Both the position numbers and the translations under genes were made by a program. A DNA stretch of 38,817 nt, from the NCBI GenBank assembly GCA_910588025.1, contig CAJUQG010000010.1, positions 1 to 38,817 on the forward strand, written 5' to 3'. This stretch comes from an uncultured Bacilli bacterium (lineage in GTDB: Bacteria > Bacillota_I > Bacilli_A > RF39 > UBA660). The notes beneath the pieces were generated by a model. It saw only the letters and a program-made list of their open reading frames with translations. It did no database searches and had not been told where the DNA came from. Positions 31,971 through 38,817 of this stretch are shown in pieces; within the stretch, counting starts at the first letter, position 1; every line of letters begins with the position of its first letter.

Positions 31971-32403
31971 TTTCTTTAGAATCTCTTTTTTTTGGAGTTT
32001 TCTTTACGGCCTTCGTATCTTTTTTAGATAATAGATCACGAATTTCTTCTAATAATATTACTTCTTCTTTTTTAATTGGAGGTTTCGGTGCTTCTTCTTT
32101 CATTTCTTTTTTTCCGACAGACATCAATTTGTTTAAAACTTTAATTAGTATAAATATGCAAAAAGCAAGAATTAAAAAGTCTATGATACTTTGGATAAAT
32201 AACCCATAATTTATGGTAGCATCTTTTATATTAATGGAAAGACCACTAAAGTCGATTCCTCCTAAAAAAATTCCTAGAATGGGGGTCAAGATATTATTTA
32301 CTAGAGAGGTTACGATGCTAGAAAAAGCTCCTCCAACAATAACTCCAACCGCAAGGTCCATTACATTTCCTCGTTTAATAAACTCTTTAAATTCTTTTAT
32401 CAT
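31957..32403 (-). CDS. mscL: Large-conductance mechanosensitive channel
   Basis: The 148-residue membrane protein opens under membrane tension to release osmolytes. FIKRGNVMDLAVGVIVGGAF is the pore-lining first helix with its N-terminal amphipathic helix. The periplasmic loop (SGLSINIKDATINYG) and second helix (IQSIIDFLILAFCIFILIKV) follow. The cytoplasmic C terminus is Lys-rich (KDTKAVKKTPKKRDSKEKAP) and slightly longer than usual. AGGTGAG precedes the ATG. Confidence 0.96.
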   Translation of the reverse strand: MIKEFKEFIKRGNVMDLAVGVIVGGAFSSIVTSLVNNILTPILGIFLGGIDFSGLSINIKDATINYGLFIQSIIDFLILAFCIFILIKVLNKLMSVGKKEMKEEAPKPPIKKEEVILLEEIRDLLSKKDTKAVKKTPKKRDSKEKAPK

Positions 32404-32461
32404 AAAAACTCACCTACATTTATTTTATCTCACAGAAATTATTTCTACAAGAAAAATCGTT

Positions 32462-34357
32462 TTAGAAGCCATGACCGCCACCACCGCCACCGCCAAAGCC
32501 AGCACCGCCTGAAAATCCGCCTCCACCACCTGACACAGAATTTCTAGAATTTGCAATTGCACTAGCGTTTACACTCGATGATATTGAGTGACTAATCGAT
32601 GAGTTCACGGAATTATAAATATAGAAGTCAAGAGGATCCCAGCCATTTAATCTTTCGATTCCTTCCATATCTTGGAATTCAGACATTTTTACATTCATAC
32701 TTTTTCCAACGGTTTCAGCTAAGCCAAATACAGTTGCATAAACTAAATATTTTTCCCACAAAACAATTTCAGGTAGTTCTTTTATCTTAAACGAACCAAA
32801 ATCTTTTAAAAAGTTTTTAAAAGCTTTCCACTTTAAATAATCTTCATTGCCTTTTTTTGTTCGTTTTTTTATACATATCGTATAAATTAGAAAAAGTAAA
32901 CCAACTGGAAAAAGAAAATAACTAGGTAAAAAATTGACATGATAATATAGAATTACCATAAAGATTAAAATAGTTACAAGTAAAAGCAGAATGCCCAAGA
33001 CCACTGGAATGCCATTGGTTTCATAAAAACATTCTCGTTCAGCATCTTTGACAACACAATTTTTCCACTCTGTATAACTTTTTGAAAATTTCTCACAAGT
33101 TCTGGTGGAAGAGGCATATTTTTCTAAATCTTTCGTTGAAAATTGATTATTTTTCCCTACTTTTTCAAATAAAAAATCTAAAAGTATTTGTTCCGTGTTT
33201 GTAACATTTTCATTATTTAATAAAGTAAAAAGATATTTCTTTTTTGAACTATTGTCTTTTAATTCTTCGGCTTTGATATTTTTTTTATAAATTAAATTCA
33301 TGATAGATGCACTCATTGCATTTGGTCCAATATTTTTATTCATTAAATAATCAATTACTTCTACATTATAGTTTCCTGTAAATTCACGATAATATTTAGA
33401 ATTAAAATCACTTTTGTATTCTTTATCATATTTTATATAAATAAAAATCCATAAAAATATTAAAGCAATATAATAAAAGATAGTCAATCCTTTGGCAAAG
33501 TTTACTACTTTTCTCATTAATTCTCTTTTACGATTGGCACTTTCAATTAGTTCTTCTTCTATTTTACAAATATCTTGAAATGCGTCAGACTCAGAATTTC
33601 TTAAACGTTCTGGAGATGTAATTAATTCTTTTGGAAAAACGATTCGAGCGTCAATAACAGATTTTTGATCTAAAGATTTCATTTGAGCAAGAATAGTTTG
33701 ATTATCGATTCGATTTGATTCACCAGTTAAATCTCCATGAAACCAAAAATATATATTCTCATCACTATTAAAAGGTGTATGAACTTTAATTTGTAAATTA
33801 TTAATTTGATCCGTAAAGCCATTTCCGATAAATGTCCAATATAACTCTGCTATATCATTATGTATGACAACAGCTTTATCGATTGTATAAGAAATTAAGA
33901 AAGCAATGGATTCATCATCAGCACTTTGATACATTTTATAACTATGTATATTATTGTCTTTGCGGTAGATATAATTTCCGTTGGAAGCGTTTTTTTCACT
34001 CACAACTTTCGTTAATGTTTTAAAGTCCTTATTAAAAGTATCAAAATTAATTTCTTCTTTTGTGACATTTCTAGTTTTTAAAATTACATTCTTAATTCCT
34101 TCTGCATTATAAATTGCACTATTCGCATAATTAATATTCCCTGGCTCATAATTATCTAATTTCGTATTTTTATATTGTAATTCTCGAACATAACCATTAA
34201 AGTTACCATCTAGAACAATCAATTCTTGAACGGATAAATCGCCATTCGACTCAATTGTTGCATCAATTAAAAAATTGGTAATATCATAGTTGATGGAAGA
34301 TGCTTCTACACAAAGAGGGAATAATATCAATAACATTCCCCATAATATTTTTCTCAT
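32462..34357 (-). CDS. DUF2207 membrane protein with Gly-rich tail
   Basis: The 631-residue protein has a signal peptide (LWGMLLILFPLCVEAS), a large extracellular DUF2207 region (about 22-290; for example IESNGDLSVQELIVL), a membrane helix (about 288-310), a cytoplasmic part, two to three helices (about 446-495), and a glycine-rich end (SGGGGGFSGGAGFGGGGGGG, then HGF). This is the standard DUF2207 design. The family is usually next to LemA, as here, and its role is unknown. It lies 45 nt downstream of lemA with a hairpin between. Confidence 0.92.
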   Translation of the reverse strand: MRKILWGMLLILFPLCVEASSINYDITNFLIDATIESNGDLSVQELIVLDGNFNGYVRELQYKNTKLDNYEPGNINYANSAIYNAEGIKNVILKTRNVTKEEINFDTFNKDFKTLTKVVSEKNASNGNYIYRKDNNIHSYKMYQSADDESIAFLISYTIDKAVVIHNDIAELYWTFIGNGFTDQINNLQIKVHTPFNSDENIYFWFHGDLTGESNRIDNQTILAQMKSLDQKSVIDARIVFPKELITSPERLRNSESDAFQDICKIEEELIESANRKRELMRKVVNFAKGLTIFYYIALIFLWIFIYIKYDKEYKSDFNSKYYREFTGNYNVEVIDYLMNKNIGPNAMSASIMNLIYKKNIKAEELKDNSSKKKYLFTLLNNENVTNTEQILLDFLFEKVGKNNQFSTKDLEKYASSTRTCEKFSKSYTEWKNCVVKDAERECFYETNGIPVVLGILLLLVTILIFMVILYYHVNFLPSYFLFPVGLLFLIYTICIKKRTKKGNEDYLKWKAFKNFLKDFGSFKIKELPEIVLWEKYLVYATVFGLAETVGKSMNVKMSEFQDMEGIERLNGWDPLDFYIYNSVNSSISHSISSSVNASAIANSRNSVSGGGGGFSGGAGFGGGGGGGHGF

Positions 34358-34380
34358 AACTTTATTCCCCTTAAAAAATA

Positions 34381-34405
34381 TAAGCTTACAATTTTTGTAA
34401 GCTTA
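34381..34405 (-). terminator. Hairpin at the lemA stop, attenuating DUF2207
   Basis: TAAGCTTACAA, a 3-nt loop and TTGTAAGCTTA form a perfect 11-bp stem, then TATTTTTT. The lemA TAA (34405-34403) is the first arm's start. It may end most transcripts after lemA and let some read into DUF2207. Confidence 0.75.
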
Positions 34406-34954
34406 AAATTCAACTTTTACATTTTCTCTTTCTTTTGAACTTGCTTCAAAGAAAGTTTCGCTTTTAAAATGAAATAAGGCTGCTACAATATTACTTGGAA
34501 AAAGTTCAATTTTATTGTTGTAATTTAAAACTGTATCATTATAAAATTGTCTTGAACTAGCTATTTTATTTTCAGTTTCTTTTAATTCATCTTGTAATTT
34601 TATAAAATTTTCATTTGCTTTTAATTCAGGATAACTTTCTGTTAAAGCAAATAATTTTGAAATAGCATTTGTTAATTCACCATCGGCTTTTATTTCATCT
34701 TCTTTTGTTGAAGCGCTCATAAAAGTATTTCTTGCTTTAATAACATTTTCTAATGTTTCACTTTCGTGTTTGGCATAGCCTTTTACAGTATTTACTACAT
34801 TTGGAATTAAATCAAAACGTCTTTTTAATTGAACATCGATTTGAGCCCATTGATCTCTAACGCGATTTCTTAATACCACTAAACGATTATAAGTAGATAT
34901 TATAAATAGAATAATAATTAGCACGAAAGCTATAATACCAATAATCCACCACAT
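34403..34954 (-). CDS. lemA: LemA family protein
   Basis: The 183-residue protein has one N-terminal membrane helix (about 3-23) and the long helical hairpin of LemA: YNRLVVLRNRVRDQWAQIDV, LKRRFDLIPNVVNTVKGYAK, then VIKARNTFM and AISKLFALTESYPELKANEN. LemA proteins are anchored with the helical domain outside or inside the membrane and are of unsettled function, often paired with DUF2207 as here. AAGGAGG 7 nt before the ATG. Confidence 0.95.
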   Translation of the reverse strand: MWWIIGIIAFVLIIILFIISTYNRLVVLRNRVRDQWAQIDVQLKRRFDLIPNVVNTVKGYAKHESETLENVIKARNTFMSASTKEDEIKADGELTNAISKLFALTESYPELKANENFIKLQDELKETENKIASSRQFYNDTVLNYNNKIELFPSNIVAALFHFKSETFFEASSKERENVKVEF

Positions 34955-35003
34955 ACATATTCCTCCTTATATTTATTATATTATCATATTATTCCTTATA
35001 CTT

Positions 35004-35849
35004 CTATCCTTTTTTTACTTCAATGACTGGACGAATCGTAAAGGTTTCAGTAGTTGATTTGACATTTCTTTTGATATCGTACACATAACTTTGACCATTG
35101 GTTTTATTTTGAAGAGATAAACTCCAAGCTTCTGGTGCTAGATATCCACCATTATTCAAAACCCAAGAACTTTGACCAAGATTGGCTTCTTCAATTGTTG
35201 CTAAGCGAATATATCCTTCATTCATTTGAACTTTATCAGAAAAAGTCATTTTTATGATATTTTCTTTACTACAAACTTTTTTTGAGGTATTTTGATCATA
35301 TTGTAAACGACAGGCTTTTTGTAAATTAACATTGTTTTCAAACCATTGCTCTACTACTTTTTTGCCAATACTTCGGTCCCATGTGTAATATTCATAGTTT
35401 GAAGCGGATTGATAAAAGCAAAAGCTTGAATGATACTTATTCATACACATTCTAATTTTGCAACTTGAATCATTACAGGCACCATTAAAATAATCATTAT
35501 TATTAACATCTATTCCTAAAGATGAGGTAATCTCTTCCTTATTTAGAGCTCTTTTTAAAATAAGTACTACTGAATTTGATTTGTTTTCAATAACTAGCCA
35601 TGAATCGCCTACAAAATTCACTTCATCTCCCCTTTTATAATCAACTAATGTTATAGGGTTTTTGTTTGGTAAAGATGTAATAATAAACTCTTCTTCCTCA
35701 TTTAGAGTTTTTTTAATATCTTCTTTTATCGATTGAAGCATTTGTCTGGTTTCCGCATTTTTCACTGAGCTTGATAACATTATCATTAAAAAGACTAAAA
35801 AGAAGGAGTATATTAAAGAAACTGCAATCAATCCATTTTTCTTTTTCAT
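35004..35849 (-). CDS. Pilin-like membrane-anchored surface protein with DUF6273-like domain
   Basis: The 281-residue protein starts MKKKNGLIAVSLIYSFFLVF: a short basic stretch, Gly, then a long hydrophobic helix (about 6-26), then a coiled region (SVKNAETRQMLQSIKEDIKK). This resembles type IV pilin or pseudopilin N termini, though the +5 Glu is missing. The C-terminal part (SWLVIENKSNSVVLILKRAL; CNDSSCKIRMCMNKYHSSFC, rich in Cys) resembles DUF6273/fibrobacter-type surface modules. AAGGAGG precedes the ATG. It follows the bacteriocin peptides by 54 nt on the same strand, so it could be part of that operon or an independent surface protein. Confidence 0.65.
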   Translation of the reverse strand: MKKKNGLIAVSLIYSFFLVFLMIMLSSSVKNAETRQMLQSIKEDIKKTLNEEEEFIITSLPNKNPITLVDYKRGDEVNFVGDSWLVIENKSNSVVLILKRALNKEEITSSLGIDVNNNDYFNGACNDSSCKIRMCMNKYHSSFCFYQSASNYEYYTWDRSIGKKVVEQWFENNVNLQKACRLQYDQNTSKKVCSKENIIKMTFSDKVQMNEGYIRLATIEEANLGQSSWVLNNGGYLAPEAWSLSLQNKTNGQSYVYDIKRNVKSTTETFTIRPVIEVKKG

Positions 35850-35903
35850 GATACGCCTCCTTATTCTTTTTTATTATATCTTTCTTTTTATAAATCTTCA
35901 AGT

Positions 35904-36071
35904 TTAGTGACAAACATTTCCACTGCTTAACCGTGCTAATGATGAACCAATTGCCCTTCCTACTTCTAAAATAGATTCAATACATCGTGCAATCGCATTC
36001 AAAAAAGTAGCAGTAAGTAAATTCGCTCCACCATATATGTTTAATAATTCTTCTTTCTTTAGGTTATTCAT
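35904..36071 (-). CDS. Double-glycine leader peptide 2, bacteriocin-like (55 aa)
   Basis: The sequence starts MNNLKKEELLNIYGG, a leader of the double-glycine type with the ELxxIxGG pattern cleaved by C39 peptidases. The mature part would be 40 residues, starting ANLLTATFLNAIARCIESIL and ending SSGNVCH. It has two Cys (in ARC and NVC) and small-residue spacing (GRAIGSS) suited to a membrane-active helix. The ATG lies inside the last codons of peptide 1 (ATGAATAA), an 8-nt overlap, so the two are translated together. The leader is nearly the same as that of peptide 1, so both should be exported by the neighbouring ABC transporter. Target unknown. Confidence 0.8.
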   Translation of the reverse strand: MNNLKKEELLNIYGGANLLTATFLNAIARCIESILEVGRAIGSSLARLSSGNVCH

Positions 36072-36204
36072 TGCATTTTAGTGGTCGTGTGAATCCGTCA
36101 ATAATACCAGCAACTAGTGTAATTAAAGCAATAATTCCTAACACTAGAAGACCACTACCTCCTCCCCCATAAATTTCTATTAATTCTTCTTTTTTTAAAT
36201 TCAT
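36064..36204 (-). CDS. Double-glycine leader peptide 1, bacteriocin-like (46 aa)
   Basis: MNLKKEELIEIYGG is the leader, followed by a mature part of 32 residues: GGSGLLVLGIIALITLVAGI and IDGFTRPLKCNE. The mature peptide is glycine-rich, strongly hydrophobic and has one Cys near its end, like unmodified two-peptide (class IIb) bacteriocins or related peptides. No lanthionine, radical-SAM or other modification gene is nearby. The ATG overlaps the stop of the accessory protein gene as ATGA, with AAGGAG 8 nt upstream inside that gene. Peptide 2 overlaps its 3' end. Confidence 0.82.
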   Translation of the reverse strand: MNLKKEELIEIYGGGGSGLLVLGIIALITLVAGIIDGFTRPLKCNE

Positions 36205-36638
36205 AGTTTCTCCTTTTTCAACCAACGAAAAATTTTTAGGATTATTCTTTCTTTTTTATCTAATAATTTTATTTGAATGACTTGATTATTCAAATAAGTA
36301 TTTGGGGAATATAATTCGACTTTTTGAAAATTTTGATTTGTTTGATTATCGTAGAGAATTTCACTCATATTTAGAATTTGAAAAGGAAATCTTTGTTTTT
36401 CTATTTCTATTTCTTTCATATTTAGCAAGTCGTTTATATTATTTAAATTATAATTAATTATTAAAACACTATTTTCTTTTTGATATACTGCATAGATAGG
36501 AGACGTTAATTGTATTTCTAAGATACAACTTAAAAAGAACAAAATTGACAAACAAAAACTTAACAATAAAGGAAGAATACTTGTTTTTTCTAATTCTTCT
36601 TGAAAACAAATTTTGTTAAGATATAGAGACTCGTTCAT
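36201..36638 (-). CDS. Membrane accessory protein of the bacteriocin exporter (145 aa)
   Basis: The protein has one helix (about 21-41: ILPLLLSFCLSILFFLSCIL) and an outer beta-rich part with VLIINYNLNNINDLLNMKEI and YLNNQVIQIKLLDKKERIIL. Position between the exporter and the peptides, plus this layout, suggest a much shortened relative of the HlyD/MesE-type accessory factors; ordinary ones have about 450 residues with a coiled coil that is missing here. An immunity role is an alternative. GGAGG precedes the ATG. The start overlaps the exporter end by 23 nt and its stop overlaps peptide 1. Confidence 0.6.
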   Translation of the reverse strand: MNESLYLNKICFQEELEKTSILPLLLSFCLSILFFLSCILEIQLTSPIYAVYQKENSVLIINYNLNNINDLLNMKEIEIEKQRFPFQILNMSEILYDNQTNQNFQKVELYSPNTYLNNQVIQIKLLDKKERIILKIFRWLKKEKL

Positions 36639-38682
36639 TTGTTACCTCCAATTTGATTATTTCGTCAAATAATGCTTTGTAATTTTTATGACTAATATAA
36701 ATAAGCGTTTTTTTCTTTAAAAAGACTCGCATATTTTTAATAATTTCTTTTTCCATTTTTTCACTTATTTCGCTTAAAGATTCATCAAAGAGAAAAATGG
36801 TAGCTTCTGAATATAATACTCTTGCTAACATAATTCGTTGTTTTTCTCCGCCTGAGAGATTGTTTTCTTCATTTGAAATAGTGGTTTCATAACGCAAAGG
36901 CTTTTTATTTACAATCTCTTCTAGATGGCAAATTTCACACACTTCTTGAAAACGTTCAGGATTATAATTTCGTCCAAGAAGAATGTTATCTTTAATTGTG
37001 CCTAAAATTAATTTACTTCGTTGATTTAAATAAATAATTGATTTTCGTAAGCTTGCGCCATCAATATCAGAAAGATTTATCTTGCCTATTTTTATTGCGC
37101 CATTTGTGGGTTCATAAGTTTTCATTAACAGCTCACAAATTGTACTTTTTCCACAACCACTTGGTCCAAAAAGCTGGATATGTTCTTGGGCATGAATTCT
37201 AAAACTCAAATTTTTTAAAACATATTGAAATTGATTATAAGAAAAATCAACATTGGAAAACATGATATCTTCTTGTTTCAAAGAAATTGATGAGGTTGTT
37301 ACTTCTTCTGAAATCGTTAAAAATTCTGCTTCTTTCTTTAAAAAATTCTTTAAATACTTTTCTTTTGGAATAAGACTTATCATCGTTTCTAAAGCGTTTA
37401 GTAAATTCATTCCTATCGTCTCAATTAAAATAAAATCAACAATTTGGAGATATCCTTGAAATAACATATAGATCCCTAAACTTAAAAACGAAAAGTTTAT
37501 TATTTCTTTAAAACTATTTTGAATAAAAAATAATGTTTGATAAAATTTATTTTTCTTTTCATCACTACGTAAAAATTGGATTAAGTTTCTTTCACTATTT
37601 TCTTTTAGCTTTTCTTTTAAATTTAAATAATGATATAACTCAAGACAAGAAAACATTTCTAATAATTTATTTTGATAATTATTTTTAATGGTCAAGGATT
37701 CTTTTTCTAATTTATAAATTTGATTTTGAATTAAAATCTGAAAGCAAAGATATGTGAAAAAGATGAGAATAAAATAATGAAAGAAATGAGAATTTATTAA
37801 AAACAATAAACAAAAACTAGATAAAATACGTAAGTTAGAAAGCAAAAAATTTTTGCTAAAGTCTGTATAAATGTATTTTAAATCAAAATTTTCCCAAAAT
37901 CGAGACAAATAATCGCTAAAATTTCTCGATTTATAAGATTTTAGAGGAAGATTAAATAAATGTTCTAAATAAGTTGTGGTATGAAGTAACGTAAGTAAAC
38001 GATTTAATACCCTTGTTTTCTTGAGAGAACTTTTTTGGAGAACTATACTACTAATGCTGAAAAAGCCAAATAATAAACCAATCAAAAGAAGTTCAAACTT
38101 TCTAGATAAATATTGAAAGGCTATTTTTAAATAGAATGTAGAAAGGATACTCGTGATAAGAAAAAAGATTTCTATGATGAATAAATCATAAATTTTTTTC
38201 TTATTGGGGCCAAGGAAACTTATTAGCATACTAATAAAATTTTTTTCTTTTGTATCTATTTTGATTTTTTCTTTAGGATAAGCAATTAGTATTATCTCAG
38301 ACCATATCCAAAAAAAATCAGTATCTGTCATCACTCGCTTTCCGATACTAGGATCCATAAGAATTACTTTGTCCTTACGTTTTTCATAAAGAACCATATA
38401 GTGATTTAAACCATTATCCAAAACGACATGAACAATTGCAGGTAATGGAAAATCAGATTTAAAAAAACTTTCTTTCTTGATTCTTGCTCCATAAGCATCA
38501 AAGCCATAATTTTTTAGTGCCTCTATCATATGGTAAGCACTCGTTCCTCGTTTCGATGTCAAAGTATCTTCTCTTATTTTTTCAAAAGGGACATAACCAT
38601 CGTAATACTTAATCATCGACTCTAAACAACAGATTCCACAATCTTTTTCATCTTGCTGTTTTATAATAACTCTTTTTTGCAT
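36616..38682 (-). CDS. Peptidase-containing ABC exporter (C39) for double-glycine peptides
   Basis: About 688 residues from the ATG at 38682, chosen because AGGAAGG lies 5 nt before it; a TTG further up would add 11 residues of non-protein-like sequence. Domains: C39 peptidase (Gln9, Cys15 in DEKDCGICC, His94 in LNHYMVLYE, Asp110 in LMDPSIG), which removes leaders after Gly-Gly; a six-helix exporter domain (about 165-440); and an ATPase with Walker A GPSGCGKST (about 505), LSGGEKQRIMLAR and Walker B ATIFLFDES. It cleaves and secretes the peptides encoded at 35904-36204. The transmembrane part has low-complexity Phe/Leu-rich stretches, but no break is seen. Confidence 0.95.
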   Translation of the reverse strand: MQKRVIIKQQDEKDCGICCLESMIKYYDGYVPFEKIREDTLTSKRGTSAYHMIEALKNYGFDAYGARIKKESFFKSDFPLPAIVHVVLDNGLNHYMVLYEKRKDKVILMDPSIGKRVMTDTDFFWIWSEIILIAYPKEKIKIDTKEKNFISMLISFLGPNKKKIYDLFIIEIFFLITSILSTFYLKIAFQYLSRKFELLLIGLLFGFFSISSIVLQKSSLKKTRVLNRLLTLLHTTTYLEHLFNLPLKSYKSRNFSDYLSRFWENFDLKYIYTDFSKNFLLSNLRILSSFCLLFLINSHFFHYFILIFFTYLCFQILIQNQIYKLEKESLTIKNNYQNKLLEMFSCLELYHYLNLKEKLKENSERNLIQFLRSDEKKNKFYQTLFFIQNSFKEIINFSFLSLGIYMLFQGYLQIVDFILIETIGMNLLNALETMISLIPKEKYLKNFLKKEAEFLTISEEVTTSSISLKQEDIMFSNVDFSYNQFQYVLKNLSFRIHAQEHIQLFGPSGCGKSTICELLMKTYEPTNGAIKIGKINLSDIDGASLRKSIIYLNQRSKLILGTIKDNILLGRNYNPERFQEVCEICHLEEIVNKKPLRYETTISNEENNLSGGEKQRIMLARVLYSEATIFLFDESLSEISEKMEKEIIKNMRVFLKKKTLIYISHKNYKALFDEIIKLEVTNERVSIS

Positions 38683-38743
38683 TTTAACCTTCCTCATTAT
38701 TCTTATACAAGGCAAAACACATATTTCCTTTTAAAAAATTAAA

Positions 38744-38765
38744 AAAAATAGATTTCTCTATTTTT
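38744..38765 (-). terminator. Terminator of a gene beyond the right edge
   Basis: AAAAATAGA, GAAA loop, TCTATTTTT, then a long T tract on the minus strand. Just upstream (38767-38793) a second imperfect stem, GACTATTGA with TCAACAGTC, is present and may be part of the same stop signal or a binding site. The bacteriocin promoter must lie between here and 38682; I cannot define it. Confidence 0.6.
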
Positions 38766-38817
38766 CAGACTGTTGACAAATAAGTTCAATAGTCTTTTCT
38801 TTTTAGAAAAAATATAT

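Noticed and set aside
35713..35913. 66-codon minus-strand frame over the start of the pilin-like gene
   Set aside because: It is out of frame with the pilin-like gene and covers its ribosome site; the AAGGAGG site belongs to the ATG at 35849.
1..38817. CRISPR array, reverse transcriptase, restriction-modification genes
   Set aside because: I looked for regular spaced repeats, a YxDD-type reverse transcriptase and methylase motifs and found none in this window.

Overview
The window is AT-rich DNA (roughly 30% GC by eye) from a bacterium of the Bacilli/Firmicutes branch, most like the small-genome gut lineages near RF39 and other mollicute-related Bacilli. Four things support this. The order rimM-trmD-rplS-(lepB)-rbgA-rnhB-topA-xerC follows the Bacillus arrangement. 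Signal peptidases are of the Gram-positive type. Shine-Dalgarno sites are strong (AGGAGG type). TGA acts as a stop and Trp is TGG, so the Mycoplasma code is not used. Almost everything is transcribed from the minus strand; the exceptions are a small membrane-protein gene at 790-1170 and a broken recombinase near 12.5-13.4 kb.

Left edge to 7 kb: the start of an IS30-type transposase, tRNA-Ser(GCT), tRNA-Gln(CTG), and three short C-type-lectin/formylglycine-enzyme-like cassettes. The cassettes share an alignable core of exactly 102 bp and resemble variable regions of diversity-generating retroelements. Then come a polysaccharide deacetylase, a PH-like protein, and a secretion cluster (large secreted Ig-like protein, signal peptidase I, TasA/camelysin-like protein).

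7 to 13.6 kb: an accessory island of nucleotide-handling genes (NUDIX, HAD deoxyribonucleotidase, MazG-like pyrophosphohydrolase, ASCH-NUDIX fusion, two deoxyribosyltransferase-like proteins, a broken NUDIX). It ends at a decayed tyrosine recombinase beside tRNA-Leu(TAG) and a CAT-anticodon tRNA, as expected for a tRNA-targeting integrative element.

13.7 to 24.2 kb: core genes, namely a small Smr protein, a PfkB-type sugar kinase, pyruvate phosphate dikinase, XerC/D recombinase, two unknown proteins, topoisomerase I, RNase HII and RbgA.

24.2 to 27.8 kb: a second accessory block (an ORF interrupted by an in-frame TAG, a frameshifted TnpW-like gene, a Bro-N protein, DUF3841, an ASCH protein, an unknown), lying between rbgA and lepB inside an otherwise conserved operon order. 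27.9 to 34.9 kb: lepB, rplS, an unknown, trmD, rimM, an rRNA methyltransferase, a YgjP-like peptidase, mscL, and a DUF2207/LemA pair.

35 to 38.8 kb: an unmodified-bacteriocin locus. It holds a C39-peptidase ABC exporter, a membrane accessory protein, two overlapping double-glycine peptides missed by length cut-offs, and a pilin-like surface protein. Several genes place their stop codon inside the intrinsic terminator hairpin, a sign of compaction.
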